Positions 10,453-19,763 of a DNA stretch of 64,000 nucleotides are shown piece by piece. Positions within the stretch are counted from its first letter, which is position 1. Each line of letters begins with the position of its first letter. A program made the position numbers and the translations under genes. Location: the NCBI GenBank assembly GCA_004352715.1, contig SCFE01000039.1, forward strand, positions 2,188,282 through 2,252,281. Direction: 5' to 3'. The notes beneath the pieces were generated by a model. That model saw nothing but the letters and a program-made list of their open reading frames with translations. It was not told the DNA's origin and searched no databases. The DNA comes from Hofstenia miamia (taxonomy: Eukaryota > Xenacoelomorpha > Acoela).

Positions 10453-10650
10453 ATTTTTTAGGTTTTGAGAAAAACATGTTTTTTAAACAAATCAGCAATG
10501 TTTATTAACCTCAATCTTGCCGAATCATCCATTTCTCTTTACTCGTGGCTTAACAAAAAACGAACTGAAGTACAAAATGACTGACATGCTATTTATAGTG
10601 ATACAAGTTAAAAGCACGAGATTTTTACAAATGTAAAGTATATATATGCA

Positions 10651-11886
10651 CTAAAAATCGAGTTCATTGCTGTTAGGTGGAAGGAATAAAAGAGGCGGAA
10701 GTGAGTGAGAAATAAGGCGTGAAGGTAGGTCTGCTTCATTAAGATGTGAAGGGATCCATCTGATAGAAACCGCTTTAGCTCTGGTCATCATGGTTATAAA
10801 GACTGACATGAAATAAGGCGGTGAATTTATCTTCCCAGAGTTCGCAGAACGTGCCAAAGCCATGTTATCTGTGAAGATGGTGTCTCCATAATTGCATAGG
10901 AAAAGTGTGATAGAAAGTGCGTGTGCTTCCTTGTGGAAGATGTTAAGAGCCGGTGACGTTAAATATGAAAATTGGTAGTTCTCAGGTGTCTGAATTCCTA
11001 AAGAAAAATCTGAAGCGTCGCAGTACCAAATTCGGGAGTTATCGGTAAAAGGATGAGGGTTCCAAGGTATGGTAAAAGAGGCGTTGCGAATAAGTAAAGT
11101 GGTGAGAATTTGAGCAAAAAGATGTTTAGGTGATAATGGATTATACAAAGGAGTTATGATGTTGTATGTGCCTATGATGGGCCAAATAAACGAGAGGTGC
11201 CCTAAAACTATCTGACGTTGCTTTTCTGACAAGGAAGCGATATGTAATTCAGCTATGAGCTTAGTGATGAAGATGCGTTCAGGGGTTGCAGAAATGGATG
11301 ATTCGGCAAGATTGAGGTTAAAACCTAAGAAAGATATGGTGGGAGAGATGCGTGATGTAATGTCAACTTGTATACATTTTATTCCTAATGTCTCTAATCG
11401 TTGATGCCATTTTTTGATGCGTTTTAGATATTTTGGTAATACAATAATGATGAAATTGTCAACGTGAGCCCATGAGGCGTGAACAAAAGGACGAATAGGT
11501 TTAAGGAGATAGTTTGAGAGTAACTGACAGGGAGCAGCAGAATAAGATAAGCCCATTGGGGCTTTGAGAAATTCGTAACGGATGCCGTTGTGAGCGAGGA
11601 AAGTAGTCTTAAAACGATCAGAGGGTCGAATGTCCAAATGATAGTAGGCGTTCTTAAGATCGAATGTTATAGCAATATGGTCTGCAGTAGGCGGAAATCG
11701 TCGAATGATTTTTAGAAATGAATGAGCATAGTATTTCAAAGGCTTAGTTAGCGGAGTTAAGCGTGAATAATCAATTACCATTCGGAATTTGGACATATTC
11801 TTGGGCACAAAGAAAGCGCGAGACACAATGGGAGACCTACGCGGAGCAATTTGTATGATACCTAGTATTTTTTTGTATATTTGATT
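10651..11886 (-). CDS. Reverse transcriptase-RNase H polyprotein (DIRS- or pararetrovirus-like, uncertain)
   Basis: The frame is free of stops from 11886 to 10651 (412 codons). No ATG lies before the RT core; the first visible start is a GTG at 11826, so the N-terminus may be truncated or supplied by splicing. Numbering from 11826: RT motif 1 FRMVIDYSRLT (14-24), motif A ITFDLKNAYYHLD (53-65), motif B YEFLKAPMGLSYS (84-96), motif C WAHVDNFIII (119-128), motif E SFLGFNLNL (165-173). RNase H follows with IWYCDASDFSLG (Asp270), FHKEAHAL (Glu300), IFTDNMAL (Asp320) and WIPSHLNEADLPSR (Asp366), the full D-E-D-D set. Motif C normally reads Y-x-D-D; here it is H-V-D-N, so the second catalytic Asp is lost. 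There is no protease, integrase or recombinase. Being intact among wrecked neighbours, it is either young or retained. Confidence 0.8.
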   Translation of the reverse strand, partial: NQIYKKILGIIQIAPRRSPIVSRAFFVPKNMSKFRMVIDYSRLTPLTKPLKYYAHSFLKIIRRFPPTADHIAITFDLKNAYYHLDIRPSDRFKTTFLAHNGIRYEFLKAPMGLSYSAAPCQLLSNYLLKPIRPFVHASWAHVDNFIIIVLPKYLKRIKKWHQRLETLGIKCIQVDITSRISPTISFLGFNLNLAESSISATPERIFITKLIAELHIASLSEKQRQIVLGHLSFIWPIIGTYNIITPLYNPLSPKHLFAQILTTLLIRNASFTIPWNPHPFTDNSRIWYCDASDFSLGIQTPENYQFSYLTSPALNIFHKEAHALSITLFLCNYGDTIFTDNMALARSANSGKINSPPYFMSVFITMMTRAKAVSIRWIPSHLNEADLPSRLISHSLPPLLFLPPNSNELDF

Positions 11887-11955
11887 TTATTAAAGCAGTA
11901 AAAAATGTTATGAGGGTGTGATTTTTTCTTAGGCATTATTCAAATCTGAAAAAAA

Positions 11956-11984
11956 TGACTTAGGCAATTATTTTATTAGGGTGA
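11956..11984. repeat. Right inverted terminal repeat of the RT-RNase H element
   Basis: Reverse complement of 10424-10452 with one mismatch. A second, related motif (cttaggcatt, 11929-11938) lies just inside as a subterminal direct repeat of acttaggcaa. Confidence 0.8.
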
Positions 11985-12397
11985 CGATATTCTGTATCTA
12001 TTCAAAAAATAACTGATTTTGATGAAATTTTATCAGCATATATAATTTACAATGATTTCTAACTTCATAAAATTTAAAGAAATTTAAATCAAATATATTA
12101 ACAAGTTTATGATGAACTAGAATTCCAATATAAATATGTTTTAAAACAACAGTTATAATGTATTAAAATTTTCCTAATTTCTTTACATCTTTTGAAGAAG
12201 AAATTGATGAAAGTTTACAAAAGTTGTTTAGTAATATATTCGAAAACAGTTAAAATGGTCTATTTTATGGTGATATGAGAAAAATGCATTTGATTAATTG
12301 TTTCGAAGCAGTGAACCAATCTACTTCTACAAAATTGCGATGAACGCATAAAAGTAGAAAAAAAATGAATATGCGAACGAAAAAATATGTAAAAATC
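11985..12397. other. No gene seen
   Basis: AT-rich, stops in all frames. Confidence 0.5.
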
Positions 12398-12733
12398 TTA
12401 TAATCTGGGATTGCTTTTACATAAAAACTCACTAACATACACAAGGGCTTGATGAATATTAAGGGAAAGCTTAGATATAACAAATTCATCTAAATTGTAA
12501 ATAAATTTCATTTCCTCTTCTGACAAAGAAATTGTGCAAACATTGCACTCATGAACTGTTCTTAAAACAGGGAGTTCATTCACCACCAAAAGAAACTTTC
12601 TCATATTAATGCGATGTGTTTTAAAAACGGTTAAATAATTTGATCCAGCTGATTGACGGTATTGCCCAAGGCACTCTTCAATGCAATCTGATTGCAATTG
12701 ACCACACCAAAACATATAAATGTCTATAAGGTA
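12398..12733 (-). CDS. Unidentified protein fragment
   Basis: The minus-strand frame is open from the isolated n at 12734 to a TAA at 12398 (ATG at 12715, 105 aa). It begins YLIDIYMFWCGQLQSDC and continues with protein-like segments such as RINMRKFLLVVNELPV and SLSEEEMKFIYNLDEFV. The opening Y-x-W spacing vaguely recalls the middle of IS1595/ISXO2-like transposases of invertebrates, but that is weak. The frame is cut by the n, beyond which the sequence belongs to a different repeat, so the real upstream part is unknown. Confidence 0.35.
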   Translation of the reverse strand, partial: YLIDIYMFWCGQLQSDCIEECLGQYRQSAGSNYLTVFKTHRINMRKFLLVVNELPVLRTVHECNVCTISLSEEEMKFIYNLDEFVISKLSLNIHQALVYVSEFLCKSNPRL

Positions 12734-12734
12734 N

Positions 12735-12866
12735 TGCGTCGATTATCTTATGCCACTCTCCTATTTGTAAATCTCCACATGAAAGTCTCTTGCCTGTAGG
12801 AATATCTTCTACATCTTGGAGAGCTTTCAACATCTCACCTCTTTGATAAGTCTCGTCGTCAACCAT
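12735..12866 (-). pseudogene. 5' fragment of the small MVDDETY protein gene
   Basis: Encodes MVDDETYQRGEMLKALQDVE through GEWHKIIDA, matching the first 43 residues of the intact frame at 13623-13934 with about eight substitutions. It stops at the n, where unrelated sequence begins. Most differences are amino-acid changes without stops, so the two copies diverged as coding sequence or only recently lost constraint. Confidence 0.6.
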
Positions 12867-13281
12867 TATAGCAATTTATTTGTGATTTTAAAACGCGTAA
12901 TAATTTTTTCAAAGGAATAGTAGGTTTTTATACTAAAAAAAATCAAGAGATCCAATTAAAATCGAGAACCAATAAAATTTGCAAGATATTAAGCCTGGAA
13001 GCCAATAATTTTAGGCGACGGAATAATTTCAAATTTTACTAGATGTNATATTAAGGCTGGAAGCCAATAATTTTAGGCAACGGAATAATTTCAAATTTTA
13101 CTAGATGTCGCTACTCAAAATGGTCAATTTCAACTAAATAATTTAATTTTAAGTAAAAAATATTAAAAATTGAGGTATCATTACCAATGTTTAAGGTTAT
13201 TTGGGTGGTGGTATCATTTACATGACTGATTGGATGCAGTTGTAGCAACTAATTTACTAATGTTCTTTTTCGATGTCAATC
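12735..13281. repeat. Duplicated segment, copy A
   Basis: Matches 13803-14286 at high identity, and starts directly right of the isolated n at 12734. It contains the 5' part of the small protein gene described at 13623-13934 and its upstream region. An internal ~55-bp stretch (12988-13046) is repeated at 13049-13107 on the other side of a second isolated n (13047), which makes copy A longer than copy B. Confidence 0.9.
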
Positions 13282-13622
13282 TTATTTTTCGATTACAATG
13301 AATGCTAATTTCGTTTTGTGAACATGTATTTTCAAAATCAGAAATTTACATTGTCAACCCAGCTTGTAATAAACGCAAAAGCGATAATTGGTTTTGTAAT
13401 TTAACCAAACGATAATTTTAGTGTTTACATGTATTTTACTAATGCTATTGTAACTTGTAATAAAAGAGAGACTTTACGTAAAACATAGTTAATTTAACTA
13501 TATGTATAATGTTCTAGATTTAATTACAAGGGTGTTGTTAATAATAAAAAACGTTTAGAATTCTACATGTCTAAATAAAACACAGTTGGAAAAAACTAAA
13601 ATATCTACATTTTTGATATAAA

Positions 13623-13934
13623 TTAACAAAATGATAGTTTTATATAATGTCCAACAGATGCCAGTCTTGATATATTAGTCCCAATCAATAAGGGTACATC
13701 ATCGTCTCTGATCTCACAGGCATAACGCCTTGGTAGATAGAAATATTCATTTCTACTTAACTTCACCTTTATGGTGCGGCCATATTTTGTCTCCAGCGCT
13801 GTTGCGTCGATTATCTTATGCCACTCTCCTATTTGTAAATCTCCACATGAAATTCTCTTGCTTGTAGGATTATCTCCTACATCTTGGAGAGCTTTCAACA
13901 TATTACCTCTTCGATAAGTCTCGTCGTCAACCAT
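13623..13934 (-). CDS. Small protein, 103 aa, possible OB-fold-like mobile-element protein
   Basis: A complete ATG-to-stop frame starting MVDDETYRRGNMLKALQDV. The second half (WHKIIDATALETKYGRTIKV, then a segment ending EYFYLPRRYACEIRD) looks like the short beta-barrel DNA-binding-type proteins met in many invertebrate mobile elements and small DNA viruses, with a core of a T-x-Y/F-G strand, a short turn and LP.R.. . I assign this from pattern memory only. About 300 bp upstream of its ATG lies a repeated segment shared with copy A, so the promoter region is duplicated too. Function is unknown; single-stranded DNA binding is a guess. Confidence 0.5.
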   Translation of the reverse strand: MVDDETYRRGNMLKALQDVGDNPTSKRISCGDLQIGEWHKIIDATALETKYGRTIKVKLSRNEYFYLPRRYACEIRDDDVPLLIGTNISRLASVGHYIKLSFC

Positions 13935-14286
13935 TATAGCAATTTATTTGTGATTTTAAAACGTGTAATAATTTTTTCAAAGGAATAGTAGGTTTTTATA
14001 CTCGAAAAATCAAGCGATCCAATTAAAATCGAGAACCAATAAAATTTGCTATATATTAAGGCTGGAAGCCAATAATTTTAGGCAACGGAATAATTTCAAA
14101 TTTTACTAGATGTCGCCACTCAAAATGGTCAATTTCAACTAAATAATTTAATTTTAAGTAAAAAATATTAAAAATTGAGGTATCATTACCAATGTTTAAG
14201 GTTATTTGGGTGGTGGTATCATTTACATGACTGATTGGATGCAGTTGTAGCAACTAATTTACTAATGTTTTTTTTCGATGTCAATC
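13803..14286. repeat. Duplicated segment, copy B
   Basis: Counterpart of 12735-13281. It covers the first half of the 103-aa gene and its 5' flank, ending in ttttttcgatgtcaatc. The homology extends neither to the 3' half of the gene nor beyond 14286. Confidence 0.9.
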
Positions 14287-14642
14287 CTTAGTTTCAGTAC
14301 TGATATACATTTAATTTTTCAATATGTATGCAAGAAATCAACCGATCAAATTAGTGAAATCATTGTAAAACTAACTACTCATATTGTAAAGGAAATTCCA
14401 AACATATCTATGGTGATAAAAAGAATTGAAAAAATATTCATAAAAAATATTAATTTTCTGGGTTTTCATAGAATATGGCGTTATATAATTTCTTATAGAT
14501 ATTGGTCATTTATAACTGCAGTAAGATAGAATTGCATGAGAATGTTAAGTATCCTTAATAATACGATATTTTTTAAATGGGAAAACTATTTAACATTAAA
14601 TTTAAACTTCGAAATGATCTTTTCAAGATTAGTTGAATTATA

Positions 14643-14873
14643 TTGATCTTGACACTTATATGGAGAATATACTTTCCCAAAAATGCGCGATCACATAATT
14701 CACAAAAAACTAAAAGTTATTTATCTCGAAAAGGCCATTCTCAAGCTGTTCCTGACTTTGAATATGTAACACCAACTTCTAAGAAAAACATTGAGGAATT
14801 AATCGATTTTTATTTAGTAGAATTTAAAAATGTGTCACCGAATGGGCCTAGTTGTTCAAAGTTGATGAAATAA
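14643..14873 (+). pseudogene. C-terminal end of a Penelope-like or linked element frame
   Basis: The frame ends with VEFKNVSPNGPSCSKLMK, the same C-terminus as the GIY-YIG fragment at 1541-1970. Its upstream part (SRKGHSQAVPDFEYVTPTSK) differs from that copy. No catalytic motif is visible in this piece, so it is recognised only by the shared tail. It may be a sister element or a recombinant. Confidence 0.35.
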
Positions 14874-15614
14874 CAACATATTTTGCAGTAAAAATGAGTT
14901 AGTTTGTAGTTAAATTCCGTTCCATTTATATGGTATATACCCATTCACTTTGTATCTTTAATATTGTTCATAATTTTAGAATATCTATCTTCTTTCAGAA
15001 TGATAATCACTGAACTTCAACTCTTTTTCAATAGAAATCCTTAATGCGTCATTGATAAGTATATTGTGCCAAACAGTACACTGTTGAAATCTACATACAA
15101 TCCTGTAATCAGAATGCTCAAGAACAGTGTTGTAAAAAACACTAAAGCATCAATGCATGAAAAGGTTTAAATCTATTTTCCAATACATACATTTAAAAAC
15201 TGATGGTCTGAAAGATTAAGTAAATTTTTCAGAAGAAATATATTGAAAGGAAAGGAGTGTAGGTAGATTTCTAGTCATAAGGCAACAAGGACAAGCATTC
15301 GCTGTCGCTACAGGCATAACACACAACTTTCTTAGCCATAAACCTCTGCAAATTTTAAATTATAGCGCCAATCTAAAGGTTTTCCTGAAAGAAACAATAT
15401 TGAAAACAAACGTGAAGAAATAAACGCTGTTCTAACATAAAAAATGAATAATGTTGCTAAGAATTACGACTGTAACGATCATTAAACTCGATAATTAATT
15501 AATCGTCAAAAATAATCGATTAATCATTTATATTGCATATGCAATGCAATGAAATTAAACTATCAAAATTGTTTCACATTAGGAGGGTGTGTCAATGCCG
15601 CGTATAGTCTGTAA
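14813..15614. repeat. Dispersed repeat, copy B (internally deleted)
   Basis: Nearly identical to 1908-2090 joined directly to 2858-3484; the ~770 bp in between are missing (junction at about 14987-14991, gaatatctatcttctttcag). A few bases (tctat/ttct) could have served as microhomology. Right of 15614 the sequence continues without a gap. Confidence 0.85.
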
Positions 15615-16874
15615 AATATTTTCAGTTGTTAAAAACTCGTTTTGAAAGAACAATTTTTAAAGAAAGTAGGAATTTAATGACGTGAACCAATTGCATTCTG
15701 TAATTGGTTCATAATAGTTGCAGGGTGATTGATTGATTACTATTTTTAACGTAAAAAGATACCAAAAAATTTAGAAGCTTTAACTATATTTTGAAACAAC
15801 GATAAAATTCATGGTACTTGAAATTGAGTATGTATTGCGTAAAATGTGTTTTAGAGAACGGTAATAATATGACAAAATGTGGTTAAAATTTTCAACGTAA
15901 AAATTGCAATCCTTTGCTAAATGTTATCAGAAATACAAAAAATTCATTCAAAAATGGCATTAGAATTTTGAATAATTTGAAGTGTATTTGTGATTTCTGA
16001 ATTGCTTGGAGTGCTTCTGTAAACTATCGCAATTATGTCTTTCATTTTCGCACGATGCAAACCCCATTGTTTGAAAGATTATACCATACTACTCGCGAGC
16101 AGTAGAGAAGCAAGCAAACAATCAACACACAAACTTACAATTATATATCTTTTAATTTGATTTTCTCAAATCAAGAATATCAAGTCGGGAAAAGTAAAAG
16201 TCTACGTATTTGTCTACGCAGAAATTCTTTTCAATTTTTGCAATATGCGACAATCTAGACATTAGGGCTGATTGGATGGGGTATGTGGAAAAAGGCTATG
16301 AACCATTCAATTATGGATCGCTTTCCAAATATTTTGGGATAGAGGAAAAGAAGCTTTATTCATTAATTCCCTGGTTAAATGGGTCCAATAACACTGTAGA
16401 AATACATTTATAATTGAATTTGAATTAATCGTAATATCACATATTACTTCAATTTTTCACAAGAACTATCTTTTTGATGAAAACTAGACAAAATAAATGA
16501 TTTTATGGTTTGTGAATGTGGAATACTAATTCTCAAATTTCCATTTGGAAGAACTTATATAAAGCTTAACATTTCTCAAACATTTACCTGTAGAGCACTT
16601 GCAAACGCATTCAGTCTAAATTTGGATTAGAAGGATTTGCCGATTAATGAGAGGGATAATGAGAATGAGTTGTTAAAGAGCTAACATCGACCTATACAGC
16701 AAGAAACAATCGAAAATTAATAAAAATTAAGAATGTCATTTCAAGGGACTTATTTACTTGTATTACCGATTCCAAGAAATCAGCTTAATTTCTCAAAACG
16801 TCAAAAATCGTCAACTTTATCCTGCAAGTAAATCGTCAACTGAATCGTAATCCCGACACGAAGTATTCAATAGT
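15615..16874. other. No gene supported
   Basis: AT-rich. A 67-codon frame at 16210-16413 has moderately protein-like composition (DNLDIRADWMGYVEKGYEPF) but no recognisable motif, and its length is expected by chance. Confidence 0.4.
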
Positions 16875-17040
16875 CCTAACGTACTGAACCCGATCTGAGA
16901 GTTGAATTTGAACATCCTGCATTAGAGCAAAACATCAATATNNNNNNNNNNNNNNNNNNNNNNNNNNNNNNNNNNNNNNNNNNNNNNNNNNNNNNNNNNN
17001 NNNNNNNNNNCCTAACGTACTGAACCCGATCTGAGAGTTG
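16875..17040. other. Gap joint (69 N) with duplicated 30-mer and a foreign tail
   Basis: A 30-bp sequence (cctaacgtactgaacccgat and the following ten bases) occurs at 16875-16904 and again at 17011-17040, right after the gap. Between the first copy and the gap, 16913-16941 is identical to 17934-17962 inside the Tc1 element. The left contig therefore ends in an apparently chimeric Tc1 tail. Confidence 0.85.
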
Positions 17041-17488
17041 TATTTTACCTAGACTCGAACTCGACCGAAAACAATATAACAACAGGCACGACCTTTAACC
17101 CGAAATCGAGTTGAACTTGAGAAATCAATTCGAGAAATTAAATTATTGTTACTAAAGTATAATTGTAGCATTAATTATTGCACTAAGCAAATATTAAATT
17201 CATATTTACTTTCTGTTACAATAACTAAATTAATGAGAATGAGAAAGTCCAGGCCCGAAACAAAAAAACCAACAGACTCAAACATCCGACCCGAAGCCTA
17301 ACCAAAAATCGGGTCTGGTTGGGGTTGCGATCTCTGATGCATTTGAAAATATCGCCCAAATATGCAATAGTAAGAATTTATACAGCCTTAATCATAAACG
17401 TTCAACAACTCTACAAAAACGCATAGTAATTAAGATTTTCGGTTCATTACAAACAAACTGTGGACATTAGAACGTTATAGGTCAATAA

Positions 17489-17588
17489 NNNNNNNNNNNN
17501 NNNNNNNNNNNNNNNNNNNNNNNNNNNNNNNNNNNNNNNNNNNNNNNNNNNNNNNNNNNNNNNNNNNNNNNNNNNNNNNNNNNNNNNN
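17489..17588. other. Assembly gap (100 N) with overlapping flanks
   Basis: The 13-mer tataggtcaataa is present both directly before (17476-17488) and directly after (17589-17601) the gap. The two contigs probably overlap and no sequence may be missing. Confidence 0.85.
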
Positions 17589-17664
17589 TATAGGTCAATA
17601 AACCAGTTAGAAGAGTGTCTTTAGTATTTAGTTGGGTAGTCATTGTTCTTGATAACTTTTTAAC

Positions 17665-18609
17665 TCAGTTAGGATATGAATTGAACAAAGTGGATACATA
17701 ATCATCTGAAATTTTGAAATATTCTGTTTCAATAACTTGCCACAATTCTTCTAAATTTCGAATCTGGTGTTCTTCAACGTTTTGTTTCAAGACCTCCCAT
17801 AAATTCTCTATAATATTCAGGTCAGGAGACCTTGCTGGCCAATTTGAAAGAAGAGCTATCCCCTCAAGTTCCATGAACGCTTTTGCATCAGAAGAAGTAT
17901 GACAAGTTGCATTACCTTGTTGCAGGATTTGATCATCCTGCATTAGAGCAAAACATCAATATATTTCGGACCATTCATTGTTCCATCAATTCTTTCAAGT
18001 GTTCTGAGACCATTATGCACAACTGCTCCGAAAACCATAATGGATTTTTGTTTTGAGGGTTCCCTCTGGCACAGGTATTTGGGTTGTCGCGGAATTTGCA
18101 CCTTTTGGACGTCGAAAAAAGTGGAAACGACCGTTTTTGAGCTGTACACCACATTCATCAATGAATATGACCATTTGTCAGTCAGCAATCATGTTGCTTT
18201 TTAGGCTCTTGCAAAATTTCAATTTTGCTGCAATATTTAATTTTGTCAGAGTCGGTTTTCTAGAGCCCATACGCCCGAATAATCCATATTTTCATAGTAT
18301 CCAACCAATGCTGGAATCGCTGTATTTGTGATCGTCAGTTCAGTCTAGTTTTAGTTGTTTACTTGTGAGTTTTGGGCAAATAATTGAAAGCCTTCTTAGT
18401 GTTTGTTGTGATTTTTCTGTCGACTTTGAGGGCCTGCCAGGAGGTAATTTTCGCTCCATTCTGCCATCTTTTTTGTATACAGATATAATAGAGTGTACTG
18501 TATTACTTGACATTTGTAACTGTTCCGAAATTTTCATCTCTTGCATTTTTTCGAGAAATTTCGAGATGACCAAATTTCGCATTTGCGAGCTGTGCATTTT
18601 TCCAGGCAT
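17665..18609 (-). pseudogene. Tc1-like transposase pseudogene
   Basis: The ATG at 18609 opens a helix-turn-helix region (MPGKMHSSQMRNLVISKF, SEQLQMSSNTVHSIIS) and the RPSKSTEKS hinge. A later block carries the DDE core: SLMNVVYSS preceding a region with SIMVFGAVVHNG, then LQQGNATCHTSSDAKAF (second catalytic region; the Asp of the usual QD is replaced by Gly) and ARSPDLNIIENLWEVLK (third acidic residue). It ends at 17665. Frameshifts occur near 18340-18190 and around 17943. The lost Asp and the frameshifts make it inactive. The enclosing TIRs and TA duplications are described with the element. Confidence 0.85.
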
Positions 18610-18785
18610 ACTTTCACAAATACCAGAAATATTGACTTAAATTTCAGTTAGAGCAAAAGGCAATGACACCTTGTTTCAAATTTTGTGCTTTGTTTTTGAC
18701 AGGTATCAAATTACAGTAGTCAAAATGAGCGTTGAACTCAGCGCATTAAAATAAGGTGATTGATTAACATTTATGATCAAGGCTG

Positions 18786-19611
18786 TATATCAAGGTCAGC
18801 AAAACACAAGAACTACACTTGAAACAAAACTGTATACAAGACGAGAACGTTGTAAAAGTTTTTCAGTTTTCACAGTCAAAGTTTCTTTTTATATTATAAG
18901 CAGGAAATATTTTGCTTAGTTTGGGAAAACATCAAATGAAAATCTATAAAAAGTTATTTTTCAAGCAGCCTACATTATTGCAATAACAATAATTATAAAA
19001 TTGATGTCTCTGCAATCTTTCATTAATTTTGCTATAAATTTATTTCTTCTGCTTTTTATTGTGTATTTCAACTTCCTGGTTTTTATGAAACTAACTAACA
19101 TAATATTAATAGAGGTTATTTATAATAAAGAAAATTTAATCTAAAGGATTTACACTTGAAACTATAAGAAACTTCACAAAAATCAAGAACTTTGAACGCT
19201 TGTATTTTTCTAATATTGGAAAGAAAATTCAAAACAAAATGAAGCGACTTTCATTTGGGAACACACTCAAACGCAAATTACAGTTGAGAAGTTAGACATA
19301 TTCTACTAGCGAAGCAATTATTTTTGAAAAAATATACATATGCATATTGTTTATTTCTTTACTTGTTTCAATGCTGAGGTTAATAGTACAGCAATGTTAT
19401 ATATATGTTTTAACTATCATACAAATATAAACTAACTAAACACATTAAAACATTAAAAATGAAAAAATAATTTTATGCAAAGAATTAATATATAGAAAAT
19501 ATCAGAATTGTATTTTACTAGAAATATAGTAATAATGGCTGGAAATTTGCGTTATGTAATTTGAGCTCTTAATATTACAAAGTGAAATTTTCTAGATTAA
19601 AATAGCTTTTG
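18786..19611. other. No gene seen
   Basis: AT-rich, frequent stops. Confidence 0.5.
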
Positions 19612-19612
19612 T

Positions 19613-19639
<27 letters not shown>
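19612..19639. repeat. (TA)n microsatellite
   Basis: A TA run left of a short GC-rich patch. Confidence 0.9.
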
Positions 19640-19643
<4 letters not shown>

Positions 19644-19659
19644 TAAAAAAAATAGAATT

Positions 19660-19742
19660 CAAAACCGGCCGGTTGGTTATTAGCTATTTCTGGCCAACTA
19701 CCGGTCTCGGCCTAAAAATTTTCGACAGGTTTCAACCAGGCC
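19660..19742. repeat. GC-rich patch between TA repeats
   Basis: Contains ccggccggttgg, ctggccaactaccggtctcgg and caaccaggcc, short self-complementary motifs resembling hAT-like subterminal repeats. It lies between two TA microsatellites (19612-19639 and 19743-19763). A small non-autonomous element is possible but unproven. Confidence 0.3.
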
Positions 19743-19763
19743 ATATATATATATATATATATA
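19743..19763. repeat. (TA)n microsatellite
   Basis: A TA run followed by a region rich in repeated atacga/atatacg words (19765-20100), which gives that stretch a degenerate simple-sequence character. Confidence 0.85.

Larger units (their letters stand above)
10424..11984 (-). mobile_element. Compact RT-RNase H element bounded by inverted terminal repeats
   Basis: A 29-bp sequence at 10424-10452 (tcaccctaataaaataattg then cccaagtca) recurs in inverted orientation at 11956-11984 with a single mismatch. Similarity decays inward through a T-rich stretch. The 1.56-kb interval contains essentially one thing, the RT-RNase H frame at 10651-11886, with about 200 bp on one side and 70 bp on the other. 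Inverted terminal repeats are known for DIRS-order retroelements, but those also carry a tyrosine recombinase and gag, for which there is no room here. No target-site duplication is evident (left flank tgcataacc, right flank cgatattct). It may be a minimal non-autonomous derivative, or an RT captured between the ends of another element. Confidence 0.6.
17383..18785 (-). mobile_element. Tc1-like DNA transposon with both ends
   Basis: Inverted ends of about 20 bp (consensus cagccttRatcataaaYgtt) lie at 17383-17402 and 18766-18785, each flanked by the TA dinucleotide expected for Tc1/mariner insertion (17381-17382 and 18786-18787). They enclose a transposase pseudogene and a 100-N gap. The full element is about 1.4 kb, a normal size for this superfamily. 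The TIRs differ at two positions, indicating an old insertion. Confidence 0.85.

Noticed and set aside
16210-16413. 67-codon frame with moderately protein-like composition
   Set aside because: Length within chance expectation and no recognised domain.
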